The position numbers and the translations under genes are program-made. Shown in pieces: positions 1-5,009 of a stretch of DNA of 6,322 nucleotides (its first letter is position 1; each line of letters begins with the position of its first letter). A model generated the notes under the pieces. It was not told the origin of the DNA, did no database searches, and was given only the letters and a program-made list of their open reading frames with translations. The DNA is from Desulfobulbaceae bacterium (GTDB lineage: Bacteria; Desulfobacterota; Desulfobulbia; Desulfobulbales; Desulfocapsaceae), in assembly GCA_030599175.1 (NCBI GenBank), contig JAUVON010000168.1:1-6322 (forward strand). Direction: 5' to 3'.

Positions 1-1
1 A

Positions 2-1153
2 CCCAAACGCTACTTTGAAGGGCTGGATCTGTTTACATTTATGGCCATGCCCTTTTTTATCCTGGCGGGAGAAATCATGTATCGCTCAGGAATCACGGAA
101 AATCTTGCGGCCTTTGCCAATGCTCTGGTTGGCCATCTCCGTGGCGGTCTGGCCCACTCTAACATGGTTGCCTCTGTTCTGTTTGCCGGCATGACCGGAG
201 CTGCTGTGGCAGACACTGCAGCTTTTGGCAACACCCTTGTACCTGCCATGGTTAAAAAAGGGTACACCCGTCCCTTTTCCTGTGCTGTTACCGTCGCCGG
301 ATCCATCATCGGTCCCACTATTCCCCCATCGAATCTTATGGTTATCTACGGATCTCTTATGGGTGTCTCCATTGCCGGTCTCTTTGCAGCCGGTATTCTC
401 CCGGGACTTCTTATCTGCGTACTCTGTATGACTTTGATTGCGGCTATGGGCAAACGGCTGAACCTGCCAAAAAGTGAGGAGCGTTTTAGCCTGCTTCGTA
501 TCTTCTGGGCTTTCAAGTCAAGTTTTCTCGCCATTCTTATGCCGGGGATTATTCTTGGTGGCATTCTCTTTGGCATTGTTACCCCCACAGAAGCTGCCGC
601 TATTGCCGTATTTTACGCTTTGTTTATCAGTGTGGTGATTTATCGTGCTTTAACTTTTGGCGATATCGTGGAGATGCTTATCCGTACTTCCAGGATCACC
701 GGCATTGTTTTTCTGATCATTGCCAGTGCCTCTATCCTGAGCTGGTGGATGACCTTTATGCAGATTCCGCAGAAAATTGCTGCATTTATCCTGATCCTTT
801 CCACTAATCCAAATGTTGTCATTGCCCTGATTCTCGCCTTGCTTCTGGTCGTGGGCATGTTTATGGATATTAACGCAGCGCTGATCATCCTGGCACCGGT
901 GCTTGGACCGTTGACAGCAACTATCGGTATGGATCCGGTACATGCCGGTATAATGATCGTTCTGGCATTGAATATTTCCCTGATGACACCGCCGGTGGGT
1001 GCCTGTCTGTTTGTCATGTCGTCGGTTACCGGAGAACGAATTGAAAGGATAAGCATGTCGCTGATTCCGTTTCTGGTGGTGGAGGTAGGGATACTTTTTC
1101 TGGTAGCATTCTGGGATGATTTGACTCTCTTTATTCCAAGATTACTTATGTAG
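2..1153 (+). CDS. dctM: TRAP transporter large permease, DctM family (5'-partial)
   Basis: This is the large membrane subunit of a tripartite ATP-independent periplasmic (TRAP) transporter, which uses an ion gradient to import organic acids delivered by a binding protein. The reading frame is already open at base 2, so the ATG at 41 is internal. About 383 residues are present, against roughly 425-430 for the family, so about 45 N-terminal residues lie outside the window. The first residues lead into the PFFILAGEIM segment typical of the DctM N-terminal region. Further family signatures are GPTIPPSN near 315-340, TPTEAAAIAVFYAL near 580-620, a FMDINAALIILAPVLGP stretch near 860-910, and TPPVGACLFVMSS near 985-1020. 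The protein is almost entirely hydrophobic helices separated by short polar loops. It ends in TAG at 1151. The binding-protein gene follows after 114 bases. Any small permease (DctQ) gene must lie upstream, since none is visible here. The substrate cannot be read from the permease. Confidence 0.95.
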   Translation, partial: PKRYFEGLDLFTFMAMPFFILAGEIMYRSGITENLAAFANALVGHLRGGLAHSNMVASVLFAGMTGAAVADTAAFGNTLVPAMVKKGYTRPFSCAVTVAGSIIGPTIPPSNLMVIYGSLMGVSIAGLFAAGILPGLLICVLCMTLIAAMGKRLNLPKSEERFSLLRIFWAFKSSFLAILMPGIILGGILFGIVTPTEAAAIAVFYALFISVVIYRALTFGDIVEMLIRTSRITGIVFLIIASASILSWWMTFMQIPQKIAAFILILSTNPNVVIALILALLLVVGMFMDINAALIILAPVLGPLTATIGMDPVHAGIMIVLALNISLMTPPVGACLFVMSSVTGERIERISMSLIPFLVVEVGILFLVAFWDDLTLFIPRLLM

Positions 1154-1231
1154 TGTTTGTGCATCGCATCTATTCATTTTGCAGGTATCAAGTCAGAAAT
1201 TAGTATCGGCAGATGAATGCAATCAATAAAC

Positions 1232-1250
1232 GGCAAAGAACAGTATTGCC
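1232..1250 (+). other. small hairpin just upstream of the dctP ribosome binding site
   Basis: GGCAA at 1232-1236 pairs perfectly with TTGCC at 1246-1250 around a 9-base loop, ending seven bases before the AGGAGG of dctP. A second short inverted pair, ATTCAT (1172-1177) and ATGAAT (1213-1218), lies in the same 114-base gap. Neither is followed by a T-run, so this is not a terminator. A role in mRNA stability or translation of the binding protein is possible. A five-pair stem can also occur by chance. Confidence 0.25.
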
Positions 1251-1267
1251 ATAGTCAGGAGGTTACG

Positions 1268-2284
1268 ATGAAAACTGTAAAACTTTTTTCAGTTGTTTTT
1301 CTTGCGGTCATGTTTGCTTTTGCGGGAACAGCAATTGCGGCCAAAACTATCAAATTACATCATCTCAACAAGGATGACCCGTTTGATAATCCCACCGGTG
1401 CCATGGCCACCGTATTTAAAAGCCTTGTTGAAGCGGGAACAAACGGTTCTGTTATGGTCCAAACCTTTCCCAGCGGACAATTGGGTAAAGACAAGGATGC
1501 CCTGCAGCAGGTAAAGGCTGGTGTTATTGAAGCAGGAATCCATTCCGTAGGTGGGTTTGCATCTGTCTATCCCCTTATTGGTATTTTGGATGTTCCTTTT
1601 GCATTTCCCAATATCAGTAAAACCTATGAAGTGTTTGACGGCCCCTTTGGGCAAAAACTTGCCGCTGATATCGAAAAGAAAACCGGTCTCCACGTTCTCG
1701 GTTTTGGCGATTCCGGTGGTTTTTTTCAATTAACCAACTCCAAACGTCCCATCCATACTCCGGCTGATATGGCCGGTGTAAAAATCAGGACCATGGGTCT
1801 TGATACACATAAGGCCATTATCACTGCTATGGGTGGCCAACCCGCGGCCATCTCCTGGTCAGAAGTGTATACTGCGCTCCAAACCGGAGTTGCTGATGGT
1901 CAGATGAATCCGGTACCGATTATTGCCTTTGCAAAGTTCCAGGAAGTTCAAAAATATCTGACTCTCAGCGGACATATTTTTGCTCCCTATGTCTGGACAA
2001 TGAACGATAAATTCTGGAACAGCCTCAGCGACAGCGAAAAAGATGTTGTCACCTATGCTGCTCAATCTGCTATTGTAGCTGGCCGAGGTATGGGGCGGGT
2101 TATTGAAGCCTCTGACAGGGGTCTTAAAGAATTGTCCAAAAATATGGAGGTAAATACACTGACCGCTGCTGAAAAAGAGGAGTTCAGAAAAGTTGCCGTG
2201 CCGGCCGTAAAAGCTCTGATTGTTGAGAAATTCGGTGATGAAGGTAAAGAGTTGATGGATGCATTCCTTGAGGCTGTAAAATAG
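1268..2284 (+). CDS. dctP: TRAP transporter substrate-binding protein, DctP family
   Basis: This is the periplasmic receptor that captures the substrate and delivers it to the TRAP permease encoded just upstream. The start at 1268 is chosen because AGGAGG (1257-1262) lies five bases before the ATG and the protein then opens with a clean signal peptide: MKTVK, a hydrophobic core, and an Ala-rich cleavage site after about residue 25 (AIAA, then K). The in-frame ATG at 1217 would put 17 polar residues before the signal peptide. The protein is 338 residues, a normal DctP length. Family hallmarks are FPSGQLGKDKDALQQVKAG (67-85), the Arg of KIRTMG (Arg174) expected to salt-bridge the substrate carboxylate, and WSEVYTALQTGVADGQ (197-212) followed by MNP. 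The arginine implies a carboxylate ligand; its identity cannot be read from the sequence. Having the receptor gene after the permease gene is less common than receptor-first order. Confidence 0.95.
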   Translation: MKTVKLFSVVFLAVMFAFAGTAIAAKTIKLHHLNKDDPFDNPTGAMATVFKSLVEAGTNGSVMVQTFPSGQLGKDKDALQQVKAGVIEAGIHSVGGFASVYPLIGILDVPFAFPNISKTYEVFDGPFGQKLAADIEKKTGLHVLGFGDSGGFFQLTNSKRPIHTPADMAGVKIRTMGLDTHKAIITAMGGQPAAISWSEVYTALQTGVADGQMNPVPIIAFAKFQEVQKYLTLSGHIFAPYVWTMNDKFWNSLSDSEKDVVTYAAQSAIVAGRGMGRVIEASDRGLKELSKNMEVNTLTAAEKEEFRKVAVPAVKALIVEKFGDEGKELMDAFLEAVK

Positions 2285-2313
2285 ATCTATTTTAAGAGAA
2301 CTTGATCTGTCCA

Positions 2314-2346
2314 GGCTGTGGTTCCAGCTATTCAGGAACCGCAGCC
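2314..2346 (+). terminator. strong intergenic hairpin after dctP (attenuator or 3'-end stabiliser)
   Basis: The arm at 2314-2325 (GGCTGTGGTTCC) pairs over all 12 positions with 2335-2346 (GGAACCGCAGCC), with one G-T wobble and a 9-base loop. The sequence after it (ATTTACCTTTTAC) is only loosely T-rich, so termination would be partial. A hairpin here commonly lets the binding protein be made in excess over the downstream enzymes and protects the dctP transcript end. Its position also argues that 2318-2383 is not coding. Confidence 0.65.
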
Positions 2347-2383
2347 ATTTACCTTTTACAACGCTCTAACGGAGTTGCCGCCT

Positions 2384-3565
2384 ATGGATTTTAGTTACCG
2401 CTGCACCATTTGCAATGCTTCCTATGATATTACTCCGGATCGTACAGTCTGTCCTGTCTGCTCCCGTCGTCAGGAAAAAGATCAGCCTCTGACAGGTGTT
2501 CTCGAAGTGGAACTTCACGGTACTTTAAGTGCGCAGTTTACTGTTTTAGATATGCTGCCAGTGGAGCCACGTTATTTTCCTTCCATACCTGTAGGAAACA
2601 CTCCACTGTGGGAACCTGAAAATATCAGGCGCAGCATGGGATTTGGTCGCCTTTTTATCAAGGATGACGGTTTAAACCCTACCGCTTCATTTAAGGATCG
2701 GGCTTCGTTTCTGGTCTCTGCAGCTGCAAAAAAATTTGGCATCAAAGATATTACTTTAGCTTCTACCGGCAATGCCGGATCATCCATGGCAGGAGTCGGG
2801 GCAGCGGCAGGTCAGAATATAACCCTGTTTCTTCCCAAAACCGCACCGCCTGCAAAACTTGTGCAGGCGCTTCAATATGGTGCCAGAGTCTATCGGGTTA
2901 ACGGGAACTATGATATGGCCTACGATATGTCTCTGGAGTTTTCAAAACAGAAGGGCGGTATAAATCGTAATACTGCCTATAACCCTTTAACCATTGAGGG
3001 GAAAAAAACGGTTTCTCTGGAGTTGGTGAGCCAGTTGGGAATGGCTCCGGACGTTGTATTTGTTTCGGTGGGCGACGGATGTATCTTGTCCGGCATTTAT
3101 AAAGGTTTCAGAGATCTTAAAAAATTGGGTCGGATTGATTCGATTCCGAAGATCATCGGTGTCCAGGCAGAGACTTCCGATGCCATTTGCCGTGCTTTTG
3201 TCTCAGGAAAATTCGAAAATATACCTACATCCACGGTGGCCGACTCCATTTGTGTGGATGTTCCAAGAAACGGGATTCATGCTCTTTCTCAGATCAAGCG
3301 GTTTAACGGAGAGATGATGACCGTGTCCGATGATCAGATCATTCAGGCTCAGGCGTACCTCTCCAGTTCTACCGGATTGTTTACTGAGCCTGCCGGTGCC
3401 GCCGCATTTGCCGGTTTCCGGAAAGCAGCCGAGAGGCTTGATCCGGAAAGTGTTATCGTTGTCATGGCCACTGGCAATGGCCTTAAAGACATTACTTCTG
3501 CAGCCCTTGGTATTCAGGTGCCGGAAACGTTGATAGAAACAGTTGAAGAAATCAGAGGAACATAA
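2384..3565 (+). CDS. threonine-synthase-like PLP-dependent enzyme with N-terminal zinc ribbon
   Basis: This is a fold-type-II PLP enzyme of the threonine synthase family, which in the classical case converts O-phosphohomoserine to threonine in the cytoplasm. The start at 2384 is preferred: GGAG (2371-2374) precedes it by nine bases and the protein opens directly into a zinc ribbon. A GTG at 2318 in the same frame lacks a ribosome site and would run through the 12-bp hairpin. From 2384 the product is 393 residues. Visible features are C7-x2-C10 and C23-x2-C26 (zinc ribbon), VGNTPL (70-75), GLNPTASFKDR with the PLP lysine at K104, STGNAGSS (127-134), PAKLVQALQYGA (156-167), VGDGCILSGI (229-238) and a C-terminal ATGNGLKD. 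The VGDGC loop differs from the VGNGGN I remember for classical threonine synthases, so this may be a paralogue acting on another amino acid. Its place between a transporter and a dehydratase, with no homoserine genes in view, points to catabolism (inference). Confidence 0.88.
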   Translation: MDFSYRCTICNASYDITPDRTVCPVCSRRQEKDQPLTGVLEVELHGTLSAQFTVLDMLPVEPRYFPSIPVGNTPLWEPENIRRSMGFGRLFIKDDGLNPTASFKDRASFLVSAAAKKFGIKDITLASTGNAGSSMAGVGAAAGQNITLFLPKTAPPAKLVQALQYGARVYRVNGNYDMAYDMSLEFSKQKGGINRNTAYNPLTIEGKKTVSLELVSQLGMAPDVVFVSVGDGCILSGIYKGFRDLKKLGRIDSIPKIIGVQAETSDAICRAFVSGKFENIPTSTVADSICVDVPRNGIHALSQIKRFNGEMMTVSDDQIIQAQAYLSSSTGLFTEPAGAAAFAGFRKAAERLDPESVIVVMATGNGLKDITSAALGIQVPETLIETVEEIRGT

Positions 3566-3586
3566 GAACTTCAGAGAGTTTGTAGG

Positions 3587-4507
3587 ATGAAATTGCATAT
3601 TGAAACCCCTCTAATTGAATCACTGTCTGTCGGTAAGGGTTTAGCTGCAAATGTATGGCTTAAAATAGAAGCCGTGCAACCCTGTGGTTCATTTAAAGCC
3701 AGGGGGGTCGGTTATGCATGTAATAAATATGTGAATAGCGGGGCAAAACTTCTTCTGTCTTCATCCGGGGGCAATGCCGGATTAGCAGTTGCTTATTCCG
3801 GTCGCCGTCTTGGAGTTCCGGTGACTGTTGTTGTTCCAAAAACTACCAAAAAAAGTGCTATTGATTTAATTGAACTTGAGGGCGCTCAGGTCATTGTCAG
3901 TGGAGAAGTCTGGACTGAAGCGCATGAGCACGCCATGGAATTGTCAAAAAATGGTGGAGTGTATATCCACCCATTTGATGACCCCTCCTTATGGATGGGA
4001 CATGCTTCTGTTATTGATGAAATAGCGAAAGCGGGAATGGTGCCGGATGCAGTGGTCTTATCTGTTGGTGGTGGTGGTCTGCTTTGTGGAGTTGTCGAAG
4101 GGCTAAAACGAAATAACCTGGAAGATGTTCCCATATTGGCTGTTGAAACCAGGGGAGCAGATTCCTTATCTGCAGCATTCCTGGCAGATAAACATATTGG
4201 TATTAAAAGTATTACAAGTATAGCGACATCACTTGGAGCAACAAAGGTTGCTGAGCACGCTTTCAATTTGCTTAGAGAGCACCGGATTATAAGTCACGTC
4301 GTAACGGATAGAGATGCTGTAAATGGATGTTGGAGTTTTCTTGAAGATCATCGAATGATAGTTGAACCTGCTTGTGGTGCCAGCTTGTCAGCGGTTTATA
4401 ACGAGTGTGATGCCCTGCAGGATAAGAAAAATATTCTTGTGATAGTTTGCGGCGGGGTTGGAATGACGATGAGTCAACTGGAAGAATGGAACCGGTATGT
4501 TACATAG
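3587..4507 (+). CDS. L-serine/L-threonine dehydratase, SDS/SDSL-like (PLP fold type II)
   Basis: This enzyme is predicted to deaminate L-serine to pyruvate, or L-threonine to 2-oxobutyrate, releasing ammonia. The 306-residue protein aligns along its whole length, by recall, with animal serine dehydratase: QPCGSFKARG (31-40) with the PLP lysine K37, SSGGNAGLA (59-67) for the PLP phosphate/substrate loop, PFDDPSLWMGHAS (129-141), VGGGGLLCGVV (160-170), EPACGA (260-265), and VIVCGG (285-290), where C288 matches the cysteine that contacts the PLP ring nitrogen in SDS. There is no ACT regulatory domain, so it is not the biosynthetic, allosterically controlled IlvA type. The gly-gly of SSGGNAG matches the SDSL version rather than the Ala of SDS. 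The start lies 21 bases after the upstream stop, with AGAGAG (3573-3578) as the ribosome site eight bases before it, so co-translation with the threonine-synthase-like gene is likely. Other beta-eliminating substrates such as hydroxyaspartate remain possible. Confidence 0.87.
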   Translation: MKLHIETPLIESLSVGKGLAANVWLKIEAVQPCGSFKARGVGYACNKYVNSGAKLLLSSSGGNAGLAVAYSGRRLGVPVTVVVPKTTKKSAIDLIELEGAQVIVSGEVWTEAHEHAMELSKNGGVYIHPFDDPSLWMGHASVIDEIAKAGMVPDAVVLSVGGGGLLCGVVEGLKRNNLEDVPILAVETRGADSLSAAFLADKHIGIKSITSIATSLGATKVAEHAFNLLREHRIISHVVTDRDAVNGCWSFLEDHRMIVEPACGASLSAVYNECDALQDKKNILVIVCGGVGMTMSQLEEWNRYVT

Positions 4508-4749
4508 TGTCGGTCTTTTCCTGCGCCTCGGAGTCTACGCTTACCTGTATATCAAACTTTTTATCTTAGCCACCTATAGTTACAATTGACCTTTTTACGA
4601 GTTCATCACATCTGATCCACGTAAAGTTACTCCCCGACTCCCTCTCCTCTCAGAATCAAAAGCTGAATACAAATATTAATGGCACCATAGAGATGAAGGC
4701 AAAGCGATCTATTTGAACATAAATCGTTTGACAGCACTACTCTGTCGTA
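4508..4749 (+). other. non-coding stretch with no recognisable gene
   Basis: No reading frame with a start and ribosome site was found on either strand, and no tRNA, repeat array or clear intrinsic terminator was seen. The end of the dehydratase operon therefore has no obvious stop signal; a weak ACCG/CGGT pairing straddles the stop codon but has no good T-run. A TTGACA hexamer at 4728-4733 has no convincing -10 partner at the right spacing. Confidence 0.6.
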
Positions 4750-4778
4750 TTGAAATACCATTGCCAATTCGATATAAT
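4750..4778 (+). promoter_or_regulatory. sigma-70 type promoter for the cytochrome transcript
   Basis: TTGAAA at 4750-4755 (five of six matches to TTGACA) is followed by a 17-bp spacer and a perfect TATAAT at 4773-4778. Transcription would start near 4785, giving a leader of about 225 bases before the cytochrome start codon. That leader contains the inverted repeat, the riboswitch aptamer and the terminator. The consensus quality suggests constitutive initiation, with control exerted later by the riboswitch. Confidence 0.75.
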
Positions 4779-4800
4779 AATAACTAGCCAGGGTGATTTT

Positions 4801-4847
4801 GTAAAAACTATAGATTCCAGACAGCTAAGTCGATGACGAGTTTTTAC
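4801..4847 (+). repeat. 9-bp perfect inverted repeat in the 5' leader
   Basis: GTAAAAACT (4801-4809) and AGTTTTTAC (4839-4847) are perfect reverse complements separated by 29 bases. A T-G wobble and a T-A pair outside could extend them to 11 pairs. The pair lies between the predicted transcription start and the aptamer. It could be an RNA stem that isolates the aptamer fold, or a spaced operator for a dimeric regulator. It is not itself a terminator of the usual form, because the loop is long and the stem AT-rich. Confidence 0.55.
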
Positions 4848-4868
4848 GACACCATCAATCAATACGAA

Positions 4869-4941
4869 TGAGACAAAGCCAAACCCGTTGAGAAACGGGG
4901 GCGGAAAGCCACGGGTCTCTATAGAAAGCCGAGCTGCCTCA
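4869..4941 (+). ncRNA. GEMM-I-like cyclic dinucleotide riboswitch aptamer
   Basis: The fold was matched by eye to the c-di-GMP-I (GEMM-I) class. P1 is TGAG (4869-4872) with CTCA (4938-4941). The hairpin CCCGTT (4884-4889), GNRA loop GAGA (4890-4893), AACGGG (4894-4899) corresponds to the conserved tetraloop hairpin. Below it CC (4879-4880) pairs with GG (4903-4904) where the Vibrio Vc2 RNA has GC/GC, a compensatory change, with the conserved AAA (4881-4883) opposite GGC. The conserved AAAGCC (4905-4910), ACGGGTCT (4911-4918) and AGCCGAGCTGCC follow. By this alignment A4905 is the base that stacks between the ligand guanines, G4878 corresponds to G20 and C4937 to C92. The helix that normally receives the tetraloop is very short (TCT/AGA around CTAT). 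The ligand may be c-di-GMP (G at position 20) or, as in Geobacter relatives, cGAMP; it cannot be settled by eye. Confidence 0.8.
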
Positions 4942-4965
4942 CAAGGAGGGAGTTCGGCTTTTTTT
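4925..4965 (+). terminator. intrinsic terminator forming the expression platform of the riboswitch
   Basis: AAAGCCGAGCT (4925-4935) pairs with AGTTCGGCTTT (4951-4961) with one G-T wobble, then after a single G-G mismatch CCTC (4937-4940) pairs with GAGG (4946-4949) around ACAAG. A run of seven T follows (4959-4965). The 5' arm reuses aptamer bases, including the P1 strand CTCA and the CC at 4929-4930 that would pair with GG at 4913-4914. Aptamer and terminator should therefore be mutually exclusive, so ligand would allow read-through (ON switch). The AGGAGG inside the hairpin is not the ribosome site of the next gene. Confidence 0.9.
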
Positions 4966-5009
4966 ATTGTTTATTGATAGTTCTTTCATCTCAACATGCA
5001 GGAGGAAAC

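Noticed and set aside
640..1164. Long minus-strand frame opposite dctM, and a similar one at 3886-4266 opposite the dehydratase
   Set aside because: Both are shadows of well-supported genes, with no recognisable motifs and no ribosome sites noticed.
1217..1267. Upstream ATG that would lengthen the TRAP binding protein by 17 residues
   Set aside because: The extension is polar and would precede the signal peptide; the ATG at 1268 has AGGAGG at the right distance.
2318..2383. GTG start for the threonine-synthase-like gene
   Set aside because: No ribosome site, lies inside a 12-bp hairpin, and adds residues before a zinc ribbon that begins naturally at the 2384 start.
4503..4556. Protein-like short reading on the minus strand ending opposite the dehydratase stop (about 18 residues after a stop codon)
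   Set aside because: A stop lies only a few codons upstream in the same frame and no start or ribosome site is present; too short to call a gene or a remnant.
4728..4756. TTGACA at 4728-4733 as a -35 element
   Set aside because: No good -10 hexamer at 16-18 bp; the TTGAAA/TATAAT pair downstream is much better.
4944..4949. AGGAGG that looks like a ribosome binding site
   Set aside because: It is buried in the terminator hairpin and no start codon follows at a suitable distance; the true site is at 5000-5005.
4974..5009. TTG start adding 12 residues to the cytochrome
   Set aside because: AGGAGG at 5000-5005 serves the ATG at 5010, and a standard signal peptide begins there.
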